Positions 16,542 to 26,678 are shown, numbered from the stretch's first letter. The stretch: 64,000 nt of DNA from Polynucleobacter sp. AP-Nino-20-G2 (GCF_018688235.1 NZ_CP061313.1:1781130-1845129), one strand, 5' to 3'. Program-made: numbers and translations. Notes: generated by a model from the sequence alone, not told the origin.

Positions 16542-17426
16542 ATGCTTACTTTTCAGCAAATCATTCTCAAACTCCAAGATTACTGGGACCAACAAGGTTG
16601 CGCCCTATTGCAACCTATTGACCTTGAGGTCGGTGCCGGTACTTCTCACACAGCCACTTTCTTGAGGGCCATCGGCCCTGAGCCATGGAAGGCGGCCTAC
16701 GTTCAACCTTCGCGCAGACCGAAAGATGGTCGCTACGGAGAAAACCCAAACCGCTTACAGCACTACTATCAATATCAAGTTGTGCTCAAACCAGCTCCAG
16801 AAAATATTCTCGAGCTCTACCTGGGATCTCTTGCCGCCTTAGGTCTAGATCTTCAAAAAAATGATGTGCGTTTTGTTGAGGATGACTGGGAAAACCCAAC
16901 TTTGGGCGCCTGGGGTCTGGGCTGGGAAGTTTGGCTTAACGGCATGGAAGTGACTCAGTTCACCTACTTCCAACAAGTTGGCGGCCTTGATTGCAAGCCA
17001 GTGCTCGGTGAAATCACATACGGTATTGAACGTTTGGCGATGTACATCCAAAACTGCTCCAATGTATATGACTTGGTTTGGGCGGATGGCATCTCTTATG
17101 GTGATGTGTACCATCAAAACGAAGTGGAGCAATCTTGCTATAACTTCGAACACTCTAATACCGACCTCCTTTTTGCGAATTTCACTAACTACGAGAGTGA
17201 AGCGAAGCGCTTGATGGAAGTGCCATTGGCTCTACCCGCTTATGAAATGGTTCTCAAAGCCGGGCACACTTTTAATCTATTGGACGCCCGTGGCGCCATC
17301 TCTGTCACTGAGCGTGCAGCCTATATTGGCCGTATTCGCAATCTTTCTCGCGCCGTAGCACAAGCTTATTTTGAGTCTCGAGAAAAGCTGGGATTCCCTA
17401 TGTGCCAACGCCAAGCCAAAGTATAA
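16542..17426 (+). CDS. glyQ: Glycyl-tRNA synthetase alpha subunit
   Basis: The protein has 294 residues. It is the alpha chain of the bacterial (alpha-beta)2 glycyl-tRNA synthetase and carries the class II catalytic core. It starts MLTFQQIILKLQDYWDQQGC, and motif 2-like RPKDGRYGENPNRLQHYYQYQ (the ATP site) is readable near residue 65. The end, SVTERAAYIGRIRNLSRAVA, is characteristic. It lies 16 bp before glyS; the two products act together. Confidence 0.97.
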   Translation: MLTFQQIILKLQDYWDQQGCALLQPIDLEVGAGTSHTATFLRAIGPEPWKAAYVQPSRRPKDGRYGENPNRLQHYYQYQVVLKPAPENILELYLGSLAALGLDLQKNDVRFVEDDWENPTLGAWGLGWEVWLNGMEVTQFTYFQQVGGLDCKPVLGEITYGIERLAMYIQNCSNVYDLVWADGISYGDVYHQNEVEQSCYNFEHSNTDLLFANFTNYESEAKRLMEVPLALPAYEMVLKAGHTFNLLDARGAISVTERAAYIGRIRNLSRAVAQAYFESREKLGFPMCQRQAKV

Positions 17427-17442
17427 GTAGCGCAATCTAAAT

Positions 17443-19581
17443 ATGAGTACATCGAACCCTCTCTCTCAATCAGACTCTGTATTGATTGAAGTATTTACTG
17501 AAGAGCTTCCACCAAAGTCGCTGCGCCGCTTAGGCGATGCATTTAGCAGTGGTATTTTTGCCGCACTAAAAACCGCGGGACTCTTGAGTGAACACTCTAT
17601 AGCTACAAGCTTCGCGACCCCGCGCCGCTTGGCCGTTCAGATTAGCCATGTTTTAAGTCAAGCCCCTGATTTCCCAGTGCGTGAAAAGTTATTGCCAACG
17701 AGCATTGCTTTTGATGCCGAAGGAAAACCCACTGCCCCGCTACAAAAGAAGCTTGGTGCATTAGGCTACGCTGATATCGATATTTCTACACTTGAAAAAT
17801 CAGGTGAAGGCAAAAACGAAGCGCTCTATCTCAATGTGATTGCCAAAGGCGCAGCGCTAGAAAAAACTGCTCAGCAAGCGCTTGAGCAAACACTAAGCAA
17901 GCTACCGATCGCCAAAATGATGCACTACCAAGTGCTACAAAAAAATGGTGAGTTGGCTGATGTTGAGTTTGCGCGTCCCGCACACCGCATCATTGCCATG
18001 CACGGCAAAAACACACTCGCCTTAAGCGCGCTTGGAATTGATGCGGATAAGCTAACAGAAGGGCATCGCTTTCTTGCTCCAGGCGTAATCACGATAGCCT
18101 CTGCAGATCAGTACGAATCCGACCTTACCGCTAAAGCAAGGGTGTTGCCTAGCTTTAATAAGCGCCGTGAATATATAGAATCCGCCTTGCTCAAAGCCGC
18201 AGGTGGCGACTTGGTTCTGATGCCCGATAGCTTGCTAGATGAAGTTACCGCCCTAGTCGAGTGGCCTGCAATTTACGAATGTCATTTTGATCAAGAGTTT
18301 TTGGAAGTGCCTCAAGAATGTTTGATCTTAACTATGCAGACCAACCAAAAATACTTTGCGTTGACTGACAAGAACGGAAAGTTACGCAATCGCTTCTTGA
18401 TTGTGTCGAATATCGAAACTGATAAGCCTGAAGCCATTATTTCCGGCAACGAGCGCGTTGTACGCCCACGCCTTTCAGATGCTCGCTTCTTCTTCCAGCA
18501 AGATCAAAAACGTCCATTAGCATCTCGTGTTGCGGATCTCGGTAAAGTGGTTTATCACAACCAACTAGGCAATCAATTAGATCGCACTCAGCGTGTCCAA
18601 GCCATTGCAGTGGGCATTGCAAAAGCACTGGGTACTGATGAGAGGCTTGCTAGCCGCGCTGCTGAGCTTGCTAAGACGGATTTGTTAACCGATATGGTTG
18701 GCGAGTTTCCAGAGCTCCAAGGCATCATGGGTCGTTATTACGCAACGCATGATGGCGAGAATGTTGAAGTTGCCTCCGCCTGTAGCGAACACTATATGCC
18801 GCGCTTTGCTGGCGATGCTTTACCTGAAAGCCAAACCGGGACTATTCTCGCAATTGCTGACAAGCTTGATACACTCGTAGGCATCTGGGGTGTTGGACTT
18901 GCCCCAACTGGCGATAAGGACCCATATGCTCTACGTCGCCATGCCCTAGGCATCTGTCGCCTCTTGTTAGAGAAAAATCTTGCTCTCAATCTCCCAGAGT
19001 TGATTGAGCTTGCGCGCAAGCAATTTCCACAGAAAGACGTTCAAGAAAAAGCCAAGGGCGAGGACATTTACGCCTTCATCATTGATCGTCTCCGCGCTTA
19101 CTTGCGCGATCAATCTGTCGCTGGAAAGCCATTTACCACTGAAGAGATCGATGCTGTTTTAAGTCAATCACCAGCGCAACTCAATGATTTAATTGATCGT
19201 CTAACCGCCTTGCGTGAATTCAATGCCTTGGCGGAAGCGGCTCAGCTCGCCGCTGCTAACAAACGGATTAGCAATATCCTCAAAAAGACGGCTACCGCCA
19301 TTCCTGCCGCTTGCTCAAGCACGCTCTTACAAGTTCCAGCGGAAATTGCTCTTCACAAAGCCCTTGAGAGTATTGCGCCAACCCTGACTTCAGCCTATGA
19401 GCAACGTCAGTTCGTAGAGCTCTTAAAGGCGCTAGTGGCTTTGAGTGGTCCGATCGATCAATTCTTTGCCGATGTCATGGTGATGGATCCCAATCCCGAG
19501 CTGCGCGATAACCGCTTAGCCCTCCTGCAACAACTTCACCAGAAAATGAATCTCATTGCCGATCTCGGCAAATTAGCATGA
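17443..19581 (+). CDS. glyS: Glycyl-tRNA synthetase beta subunit
   Basis: The protein has 712 residues, near the family's usual 690-700. The N-terminus has LIEVFTEELPPKSL, the canonical opening. The HD-like middle includes KTDLLTDMVGEFPELQGIMG and YATHDGENVEVA, and the C-terminal part is the anticodon-binding/DALR-like region. The beta chain binds tRNA-Gly and completes the enzyme made with GlyQ. The stop overlaps the gmhB start (ATGA), so translation is coupled. Confidence 0.97.
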   Translation: MSTSNPLSQSDSVLIEVFTEELPPKSLRRLGDAFSSGIFAALKTAGLLSEHSIATSFATPRRLAVQISHVLSQAPDFPVREKLLPTSIAFDAEGKPTAPLQKKLGALGYADIDISTLEKSGEGKNEALYLNVIAKGAALEKTAQQALEQTLSKLPIAKMMHYQVLQKNGELADVEFARPAHRIIAMHGKNTLALSALGIDADKLTEGHRFLAPGVITIASADQYESDLTAKARVLPSFNKRREYIESALLKAAGGDLVLMPDSLLDEVTALVEWPAIYECHFDQEFLEVPQECLILTMQTNQKYFALTDKNGKLRNRFLIVSNIETDKPEAIISGNERVVRPRLSDARFFFQQDQKRPLASRVADLGKVVYHNQLGNQLDRTQRVQAIAVGIAKALGTDERLASRAAELAKTDLLTDMVGEFPELQGIMGRYYATHDGENVEVASACSEHYMPRFAGDALPESQTGTILAIADKLDTLVGIWGVGLAPTGDKDPYALRRHALGICRLLLEKNLALNLPELIELARKQFPQKDVQEKAKGEDIYAFIIDRLRAYLRDQSVAGKPFTTEEIDAVLSQSPAQLNDLIDRLTALREFNALAEAAQLAAANKRISNILKKTATAIPAACSSTLLQVPAEIALHKALESIAPTLTSAYEQRQFVELLKALVALSGPIDQFFADVMVMDPNPELRDNRLALLQQLHQKMNLIADLGKLA

Positions 19582-20150
19582 GCACTAGCTCCTCTAAATT
19601 GATTATTCTCGATCGCGATGGCGTGATCAATGAAGATCGAGATGACTACGTCAAATCAAGTGAAGAGTGGATTCCCCTGCCTGGCAGCCTAGAGGCTATC
19701 GCATTGCTCAATCAAGCTGGCTACCAAATTGCTGTTGCCACCAATCAATCTGGTTTAGCCCGTGGTTACCTCAGCATCAACGACTTACATGCGATGCATA
19801 GCAAAATGGCTAAATTACTAAAGCCTTTGGGCGGCCATATCGATAGCGTTTTCTTTTGCCCGCACATTGATGAAAATGCCTGCGACTGCCGCAAGCCCTT
19901 GCCAGGGATGATGAAAGAAATCGCCCTACGTTACAAAAAAAATAATAGCAGCACTCCTTTGTTGGGTGTACCTATTGTTGGCGACTCATTACGTGATTTA
20001 CAAGCAGGGATTGCTCTTGGTGCGAGCCCTCATTTAGTATTGACTGGCAAAGGTAGAAAAACCTTGGAAAAGGGTAATCTGCCTGAAGGGACGCAAATTC
20101 ATGCGGACTTAATGGCATTTGCAAACGCACTCTTACAAGATAAGGTCTAA
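19578..20150 (+). CDS. gmhB: D-glycero-beta-D-manno-heptose-1,7-bisphosphate 7-phosphatase
   Basis: The protein has 190 residues and is a HAD-superfamily phosphatase. Motif I is ILDRDGVINEDRDDY, with the nucleophile and acid/base aspartates. The structural zinc loop CPHIDENACDCRKPLPGM supplies three cysteines and a histidine. Motif IV is PIVGDSLRDLQAG. GmhB makes the heptose 1-phosphate precursor of ADP-heptose for lipopolysaccharide core. It sits between glyS and plsC, an order common in betaproteobacteria. A histidinol-phosphatase-like role is less likely. Confidence 0.92.
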   Translation: MSTSSSKLIILDRDGVINEDRDDYVKSSEEWIPLPGSLEAIALLNQAGYQIAVATNQSGLARGYLSINDLHAMHSKMAKLLKPLGGHIDSVFFCPHIDENACDCRKPLPGMMKEIALRYKKNNSSTPLLGVPIVGDSLRDLQAGIALGASPHLVLTGKGRKTLEKGNLPEGTQIHADLMAFANALLQDKV

Positions 20151-20157
20151 AGCAAAA

Positions 20158-20892
20158 ATGATGTATTTACGCTCCACCCTTTTCGCCCTATTTCTATTGA
20201 TCTTCACGCCAATTTGGTCAGTGCTCTGTATCTTGGCATTTCCATTCTTAAATCCTGAGAATCGCTACCGCTTCATCGGCTTATGGAATAAGGTTGTCAT
20301 TTGGATTTTGCAGCCGCTTTGCGGAATTCGTTATGAAATTCGTGGCATGGAAAATATGACTGCCGTCTTGGATCAGCCGGTCGTAGTGCTGAGCAAACAC
20401 CAGTCCGCCTACGAAACAATTGCTTATATCGCTTTACTGCCAAAACAACTATGCTTTGTTTTTAAGCGGGAGTTACTTTGGATTCCTTTCTTTGGCTGGG
20501 CACTGGCTTTGCTAAAGATGATTCACATTAATCGCAATAGCAAAGAAACCGCTGCACTCTCCGTGGTGGGACAAGGACGTAAGCGTCTCAGCGAAGGCAA
20601 GTGGATCTTATTGTTTCCAGAGGGCACCAGAACACCTACTGGTTCACATAAGCCGTACAGCAAAGGTGGCGCACGACTAGCAAGCGCTACGGAAGCACTT
20701 GTCATCCCCATCGCCCACAATGCCGGCCGATGCTGGCCTAAGAATAGCTTTCTGAAGCAGCCTGGAACTGTGATTTTCTCAATCGGCCCTGCGATTGCCT
20801 CCGCTGGCAAAACCGGTGGTCAATTACATCAAGAAGTCGAAAAGTGGATTGAAGCAGAAATGCGTGTGATTGATCCATCAGCCTACAAGTAA
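20158..20892 (+). CDS. plsC: 1-acyl-sn-glycerol-3-phosphate acyltransferase
   Basis: The protein has 244 residues from ATG 20158; a longer frame from 20119 runs inside gmhB and is unlikely. An N-terminal membrane segment (STLFALFLLIFTPIWSVLCI) anchors it to the inner membrane. The acyltransferase block I is SKHQSAYETIAYI, giving H81-x4-E86 where the textbook motif is H-x4-D. Block III FPEGTRTP is normal. The enzyme makes phosphatidic acid from lysophosphatidic acid. A glutamate in block I is compatible with activity in some subgroups, but this is worth checking. It converges on rsmA with a 6-bp gap. Confidence 0.92.
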   Translation: MMYLRSTLFALFLLIFTPIWSVLCILAFPFLNPENRYRFIGLWNKVVIWILQPLCGIRYEIRGMENMTAVLDQPVVVLSKHQSAYETIAYIALLPKQLCFVFKRELLWIPFFGWALALLKMIHINRNSKETAALSVVGQGRKRLSEGKWILLFPEGTRTPTGSHKPYSKGGARLASATEALVIPIAHNAGRCWPKNSFLKQPGTVIFSIGPAIASAGKTGGQLHQEVEKWIEAEMRVIDPSAYK

Positions 20893-20898
20893 CAGACC

Positions 20899-21678
20899 CT
20901 ATGCGGCTAGTGTTTTAGCCCACTCAATATAGCGCTCTACGGAAATATCCTGGGCGCGACACTTTAGCTCAGCTTCCGATAGAGTGATCCTATCAGCGAA
21001 GGCAGATAAATTGGTTCGCAACATCTTTCTTCTCTGAGAAAACGCTGCCGCCACAACCTTCTCCAGCGCGTGCCATTGGGCATCATTTAAATCAAAATCC
21101 CGCCTTGGAATCATACGCACAACTGCTGAGTTCACTTTAGGCTGCGGATCAAATGCTTCTGGCGGAACCTCTAAGACCAGCTCCATGTCGTATCGAGCTT
21201 GCAACATGACAGAAAGCCTACTGAACTCTGAGCCGCCAGCTTTAGAAACCATGCGCTCCACCACCTCTGCCTGCAACATAAATACCTGCTCATCAATCAC
21301 ACTCGCGGCAGAGACCAAATGAAACAGTAGTGGCGAAGAAATGTTGTAAGGCAGATTACCGACAACTTTACACAAACCACTGTTAGCCGGTCGAGAGTTA
21401 GCCCATTCCAGAAAATCAAACTTGAGCGCATCCCCTTCAATCACATTGAGTCCCGGGAGATTCTCGTGATTCCAATAAGCCACTAAATCGCGATCGATCT
21501 CCAACAAATCCAACTTCTCCAGATTGCTGAGCAAGGGTCTAGTAAGTGCGCCAAGCCCTGGGCCAATTTCAATAACATGCATATCTGGATTTGGATTGAT
21601 GGCGGCAACAATGGAATAAATCACTCCAGAGTCCTGCAAAAAGTTCTGGCCAAATCGTTTACGAGCGCGATGCATCAT
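20899..21678 (-). CDS. rsmA: 16S rRNA (adenine(1518)-N6/adenine(1519)-N6)-dimethyltransferase
   Basis: The protein has 259 residues. RsmA (KsgA) dimethylates two adenines in the 3' hairpin of 16S rRNA. Seen are the opening RARKRFGQNFLQDSGVI, the SAM loop VIEIGPGLGALTRPLL, and the target-base motif NLPYNISSPLLFHL (motif IV, NLPY). The start overlaps the stop of pdxA by 4 bp, so it ends the lptD-surA-pdxA-rsmA operon, the same order as in E. coli. Confidence 0.96.
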   Translation of the reverse strand: MMHRARKRFGQNFLQDSGVIYSIVAAINPNPDMHVIEIGPGLGALTRPLLSNLEKLDLLEIDRDLVAYWNHENLPGLNVIEGDALKFDFLEWANSRPANSGLCKVVGNLPYNISSPLLFHLVSAASVIDEQVFMLQAEVVERMVSKAGGSEFSRLSVMLQARYDMELVLEVPPEAFDPQPKVNSAVVRMIPRRDFDLNDAQWHALEKVVAAAFSQRRKMLRTNLSAFADRITLSEAELKCRAQDISVERYIEWAKTLAA

Positions 21679-22700
21679 GTCTTTGCTAACTTTGAATGAA
21701 CTACTAATTGATATGCCAAGCGCAAGGCTTCGAGCATGCTGCCAGAATCGGCAAGACCTTTACCTGCGAGGCCCAAGGCAGTTCCATGATCCACTGAAGT
21801 GCGAATAATGGGCAAACCTAAGGTAACGTTGACGCCACCGCCAAAGCTAACAAATTTGAATGGCGCCAGACCTTGATCGTGGTACATGGCAATAAACCCA
21901 TCAACCGTATTTAAGGCGCTTGCATCAAACATCGTGTCGCCTGGATAAGGGCCAGATACGCGTATGCCAGCGTCTTTGGCAGCCTCAATCGCCGGAGCAA
22001 TGATCTCAATCTCTTCGCGACCCAAGTAACCCGACTCACCTGCATGCGGATTTACTCCGGCAACTCGAATTACAGGATTAACAATACCAAATCTAGTACG
22101 CAAGTCATGATGGACAATTTGAATGGTTTCCAGAATGTGCTGATAGGTAAGCGCCGAAGCCACATCCTTTAAAGGCAAATGGGTGGTCACTAGAGCAACT
22201 CTAAGATCTCGACTTTTCTGCAGCCCCAAAAATCCTGATGGCAAAGTAGCGCATAGCATCATCACCACATGCTCTTTGCCACAAAGCTTCGCTAGATGTT
22301 CGGTATGACCTGTAAATAAGCCTTCGCCAGAGTCAAGGCCATCATTAATAACGCTTTTTTGTAATGGCGCCGTGACCATTGCATCGAAACACCCTTCGAG
22401 ACAAGCTTGAGTCGCAGTATTGAGAATGTCTAAAACGTACTGCCCATTGGCGGGATTCAACTTGCCAGGCGTTACTGGTGCCGAAAGAGCAATTGACTCA
22501 ACCTTGAGGCGACCCAATAAATCCCTTGGGATATTGGATGGCTGCAATAAACCAGGATCACCAAGCAAGGTGATGGTGGCGGCAGGCTGCTCCTTTAAGA
22601 AATCAATCGCTGCCACGATAGAAACCTCTGGGCCAATACCTGCCGGCTCACCAGAGCTAACAACTAAATTAACGGGAGCTGGATGCTGGATCATCTGCAT
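21675..22700 (-). CDS. pdxA: 4-hydroxythreonine-4-phosphate dehydrogenase
   Basis: The protein has 341 residues. PdxA oxidises 4-phosphohydroxy-L-threonine in vitamin B6 (pyridoxal phosphate) synthesis. Diagnostic stretches are SSGEPAGIGPEV, VTAPLQKSVIN, the metal-binding TGHTEHLAKLCG, AGVNPHAGESG, and MYHDQGLAPFKFVSFG. The start ATG 22700 lies inside the end of surA (32-bp overlap). A second start, ATG 22694 (MIQHP), is also possible. Confidence 0.96.
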   Translation of the reverse strand: MQMIQHPAPVNLVVSSGEPAGIGPEVSIVAAIDFLKEQPAATITLLGDPGLLQPSNIPRDLLGRLKVESIALSAPVTPGKLNPANGQYVLDILNTATQACLEGCFDAMVTAPLQKSVINDGLDSGEGLFTGHTEHLAKLCGKEHVVMMLCATLPSGFLGLQKSRDLRVALVTTHLPLKDVASALTYQHILETIQIVHHDLRTRFGIVNPVIRVAGVNPHAGESGYLGREEIEIIAPAIEAAKDAGIRVSGPYPGDTMFDASALNTVDGFIAMYHDQGLAPFKFVSFGGGVNVTLGLPIIRTSVDHGTALGLAGKGLADSGSMLEALRLAYQLVVHSKLAKT

Positions 22701-24123
22701 TAATGATCTTCACCGTAGCGGTGTCGCGTAATTCGCGAAGCCAGTCTTGATAAGCCTGCTCAAATTTACGTTCCCGAATTGCCGCACGGGCAAATTGACG
22801 CTGCTTCTCAACAGTCAACTGCGCCTCACGTCGCTCCAGAACTTGAATGAGATGCCAGCCAAATTCTGTTTTAACTGGATTACTCACCTCACCTATTTGT
22901 AGGCGATTCATGGCCTGGTCAAATTCTGGAACAAGATCTCCAGGACCCATCCAACCCAGATTACCACCGTTAGGTGCAGATCCATCCTCAGAATACTTTT
23001 TCGCTAGCTCACCAAAATCTGCAGTCTTAGCGCGAACCTGATCGCGATAACCGGCCAAGCGTCTTTCCGCATCTTGATCAGTTAAGCCAGCACGGCTACG
23101 CAATAGAATATGGCGAGCCATTGTCTGGGTCACCATAATATTTTGCGGGGTAGATGGTGCGCTCTCTTGTGGAGCCGCTTGTTGGACCTCAGGGGCACCA
23201 GCAACTAAGGCGCGACGATCAAGCACTTTAAGAACGTGATAACCGGCCGGACTCTTCACTACAGCATTAGCAACCTGACCGCCGCCAGTATTTCTGATCG
23301 CTTCATAAAATAATTGAGGCAAACGATCGGGGGTGCGATAACCCAACTCTTGGAATTTAATCTTTGGATTATCTTTTGCTGCCATCGCACCCAGCTGCAA
23401 GAAATCGACATCACCACGCGCTTCACGCAATAAAGACTCCGCCTTCTTTTTGGCCTCAGCTTGCGCCCCAGCACCACTAGAAACATCGACAGGAATAAAA
23501 ATCTGCGCTACATCAATCTCTTCTGGCGCACCTTTGGCGGCAGGAGCAGAACGTGTTGCACCTCCTCCAGACACCGCACGATTGCGATCGGTAATGAAGT
23601 TATCAATTTCAGCATCAGAAATCTTAATCTTGCCCTCAACCTCTCTCTCGCGATAACGGCTAATAATCACGTCATCTCGTAACATTTGGCGATAGCGATC
23701 ATAGCTACTACCTGTGGCGGCGATTTTGACCTTTAATTCCGCTACTGTTAATTTATTTTTTGCAGCGATATCCGCAATAATTTTGTCGAGCTCTTTATTG
23801 GTAACAATAATGCCTTCTTGTTCCGCATTCTGCAGTTGAATTTTTTCAATAATTAAACGCTCAAGAATTGTTTTCCTCAAAGTTGCAGCATCAGGCAATT
23901 TTGTTCCTTGCTTCTGAAGCGCTGCAATTCGATCATCAATTTCTTTGCGCGTTACATAACCGGTATTTACTACTGCAGCAACGCCATCGATGTTGCGAAT
24001 TTTGCTATCCCCACCCGATGTAGTCTTTGAGCTATCTTGCGCAAACGCGCTATGAGCAAGCAAAGCTGCGCCAGCCAGCATCGTGGCAACGAAGACATTT
24101 TTAAATTGATTCCTATGCATCAT
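22669..24123 (-). CDS. surA: Periplasmic chaperone SurA (parvulin-type prolyl isomerase)
   Basis: The protein has 484 residues. Its signal peptide ends AHSAFA at about residue 28. The N-terminal SurA chaperone domain (about 40-195) contains RKTILERLIIEKIQLQNAEQ. Two parvulin domains follow: the first (about 205-310) is divergent, and the second (about 335-435) has the active-type MARHILLRSRAGLT and PNGGNLGWMGPGDLVPEF. SurA guides outer-membrane proteins, including LptD made by the gene before it, to the BAM complex. Its start overlaps the lptD stop by 4 bp. Linkers around residues 190 and 315 are Ala/Pro/Ser-rich. Confidence 0.95.
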   Translation of the reverse strand: MMHRNQFKNVFVATMLAGAALLAHSAFAQDSSKTTSGGDSKIRNIDGVAAVVNTGYVTRKEIDDRIAALQKQGTKLPDAATLRKTILERLIIEKIQLQNAEQEGIIVTNKELDKIIADIAAKNKLTVAELKVKIAATGSSYDRYRQMLRDDVIISRYREREVEGKIKISDAEIDNFITDRNRAVSGGGATRSAPAAKGAPEEIDVAQIFIPVDVSSGAGAQAEAKKKAESLLREARGDVDFLQLGAMAAKDNPKIKFQELGYRTPDRLPQLFYEAIRNTGGGQVANAVVKSPAGYHVLKVLDRRALVAGAPEVQQAAPQESAPSTPQNIMVTQTMARHILLRSRAGLTDQDAERRLAGYRDQVRAKTADFGELAKKYSEDGSAPNGGNLGWMGPGDLVPEFDQAMNRLQIGEVSNPVKTEFGWHLIQVLERREAQLTVEKQRQFARAAIRERKFEQAYQDWLRELRDTATVKIINADDPASSSR

Positions 24124-26645
24124 TGATAGTTCTCATATATGGAAGGTGGTATAGGCTTAGAAGTAGGCATATATCCTGGAACATTAAGCTTCATGATATC
24201 AACTGGATTGCTTCCCGCGCTACCAAAGCCCCTAAATTCTATTTGGAATAAAACTTGAGTGGTAGTAATTTGCGAAGTATTGAGCACTTGTGAATATGCT
24301 CCACGGAAAGTCCAGCAATCCCGCATCCACTCTAGAGCCACTAGGCTGTTTAAAGTTTTAGTAGTAAGCGCATCGTAACCCCAGCGACCCAATACAGAGA
24401 TTTCACGGGTGAGGGGCCATTGGCCTGAGATGTTGTATTGATCGGTAGTGGTCTGGGCCAATGTAGCTGGGGTTGGTCCAAGCGCCTGCGTTGGAGGCGT
24501 CCAAACATTTCGATAACCAAAGTTCAAACTTCTCCCCGGGGTTGGGCGCCAGCTACCACCCACGGTAGTTTGAACAAACTTATTTAATTGGGTGTTGTAC
24601 TGCCCGAACATATCAGCACTAAAGTTACCAAGTAGTCGAACGGATGCCGAGCCTAAGGTATCAGAATAAGTGGTTGGATTCACAATATTCCCGTTTAGGC
24701 CTACGCGCTGGCCAGTAAAGTCTTGGCGTTGTGCAATCGTGACGTTTGCCCGCTCTGCGCCAGTGCTAGCCTCAATCATTCGGCTTGTAAGACCACCGGT
24801 CAATTTATTGTTATCCGCAATACGGTCATTACCAACAAAGGTATTCTCACTAAAAATTTGCGTTACGCCAAAGCCCGCATCGGTTGTATCGAATAGCGGT
24901 GTCAATGCTTGGTTTTGATAAGGCGTATACACATAGAACGCCCTAGGCTCCATAGTTAACAACATATCGCGCCCAAAGAAACCCTTCAACTCAGCAGCAT
25001 CTCTTTCGAACGCCAAACCTGAATCCAAGCTAAATGTTGGAATAGCAAACCCCTGGGCTGGAGGGGCGCCTGGCGTATATGCACTAGCAGCATAGTTATT
25101 CGCCTGAAAGCTCACCTTAGGGGTGATGTAGTAACCAGGGGTGACTTGAGGCAAGGCCATTGCACCCTTAATCACAGTTCGGTCAGCCTGGCTATATAGG
25201 TAGCCGGCTGGGGCCGCTGCCAAGTTACCGTTCACGTTATAAGAAAACCGTGTGTAGTCGGTAGAGAAAGTAGTAATCGGTCCAGAAGGTAGCGTTAAGT
25301 ACTTACCGGTGGCATCTGAAACCGTCGGTGTAAGGCGATTGCTATAACTCGCATTAATGTTTGGCAGGATGTTGTATGGAGACTGAACGATGGCGGTTGG
25401 ATCCGGCTGCAAGGTCTGGAAGGTAACCGCCTTGGCTGACACATTCCAATTACTCAAGCTACCAGTCAAATTCTTGGTCGTTCCCACCTCTTGGCGGAAC
25501 TGACTGGTTACTGCGCCAGCAATACTTTGTGAGAAGTCCGTTGGGTACAAATTATCTGAAACGCGCGCCACGTTGGCATAGCCCGTCCAAGCGCCCGCAA
25601 TAGGAATGCCACCCAAACCTAATAAGTCACCACTAAAGTTTTGTCTCTGCTGCCAGTCATAGCGCCAGCGATCGGTGCCCGTTTTACGATCGTAAGGCAG
25701 GTAATCACCGCCCAACGTTCCTGCGTATTGCTTATCCAAGAATTGATACTTAGCACCCAACTGCACACCGCGCTGAGCCATCACCCGAGGTATTAATAAC
25801 AAGTCTCGATTAGGGGCGATGTTGACGTAATACGGCTGAGTAATATCAATACCGTTATTGGAGTTATACCCCGCCACTGGCGCCAATATTCCAGAACGCC
25901 TTTGGTTTGATGTTGGCGCCGTGAAATACGGCACATAAGCGATAGGCACATCGAAGAAACGCATCACTCCATGCGTGCCCACCATTTCTTTTTGCTCGTT
26001 ATCAATCTCAAGCGTACTGGCTGTGAAATACCAATCTAAATTTTCTGGAGTGCAGGTTGTATAAGTTGCTTTATCAAATACAAAAACATCTGATGTTTCG
26101 ATGGTTAATTTTTTTGCATTGCCACTCGCGCGGTTATCGCGCAACTCATAATTGGGGGCATCCATTTCACCTTCGCGTGCGTCTACTTTGAAACGCGCCT
26201 TGGGCCCCCTGAATGTTGCATTCCCTTTTGAAAATTCTGTATTACCAATTAAATCTGCCACATCGGTATCGGGATCGTACTGAATTTCGTCCGCTTTTAT
26301 CACTGCGCCATTGCGACGGATTTGAGCTCGTCCTTTGAGACGCATTTCACGATCAACAGTTCCCTCGATCGAATCGCTCGATGTAAACGTCAACGCCTTG
26401 CCATCTTCAATTGGTTTACCAACGCGTAACTGGTCATCTAACTTGAGAACAGTAACCTCACCACGATCTGGAATTAAAACGGTATTTTGGGACTTATTGG
26501 GATCACTAATTGGGGGCAAAGGAGCGGGTGCTTGCGCGCTCACTGGAAGGGCAAATTGCGACAATGCAACCCCCATGATGACGCGCAGGGTGACAGCTAA
26601 AATAAGAGGGGCGCAAAGGCCGGCGCGACGGCGATAATGACTCAT
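24120..26645 (-). CDS. lptD: LPS-assembly outer-membrane protein LptD
   Basis: The protein has 841 residues. A signal peptide ends near LPVSAQA (about residue 39). An LptA-like periplasmic domain runs from about 90 to 230 (for example RGPKARFKVDAREGEMDAP), and a C-terminal beta-barrel of roughly 600 residues follows. LptD with LptE inserts lipopolysaccharide into the outer leaflet. Only two cysteines remain in the mature protein (TTCTPENLDW near 197 and RDCWTFRG near 774), enough for one interdomain disulfide where E. coli has two. It starts 33 bp from the divergent amgK start and leads the lptD-surA-pdxA-rsmA operon. Confidence 0.95.
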   Translation of the reverse strand: MSHYRRRAGLCAPLILAVTLRVIMGVALSQFALPVSAQAPAPLPPISDPNKSQNTVLIPDRGEVTVLKLDDQLRVGKPIEDGKALTFTSSDSIEGTVDREMRLKGRAQIRRNGAVIKADEIQYDPDTDVADLIGNTEFSKGNATFRGPKARFKVDAREGEMDAPNYELRDNRASGNAKKLTIETSDVFVFDKATYTTCTPENLDWYFTASTLEIDNEQKEMVGTHGVMRFFDVPIAYVPYFTAPTSNQRRSGILAPVAGYNSNNGIDITQPYYVNIAPNRDLLLIPRVMAQRGVQLGAKYQFLDKQYAGTLGGDYLPYDRKTGTDRWRYDWQQRQNFSGDLLGLGGIPIAGAWTGYANVARVSDNLYPTDFSQSIAGAVTSQFRQEVGTTKNLTGSLSNWNVSAKAVTFQTLQPDPTAIVQSPYNILPNINASYSNRLTPTVSDATGKYLTLPSGPITTFSTDYTRFSYNVNGNLAAAPAGYLYSQADRTVIKGAMALPQVTPGYYITPKVSFQANNYAASAYTPGAPPAQGFAIPTFSLDSGLAFERDAAELKGFFGRDMLLTMEPRAFYVYTPYQNQALTPLFDTTDAGFGVTQIFSENTFVGNDRIADNNKLTGGLTSRMIEASTGAERANVTIAQRQDFTGQRVGLNGNIVNPTTYSDTLGSASVRLLGNFSADMFGQYNTQLNKFVQTTVGGSWRPTPGRSLNFGYRNVWTPPTQALGPTPATLAQTTTDQYNISGQWPLTREISVLGRWGYDALTTKTLNSLVALEWMRDCWTFRGAYSQVLNTSQITTTQVLFQIEFRGFGSAGSNPVDIMKLNVPGYMPTSKPIPPSIYENYQ

Positions 26646-26678
26646 AGATCCAGACCCGCCTTATTATACGAATCGACC

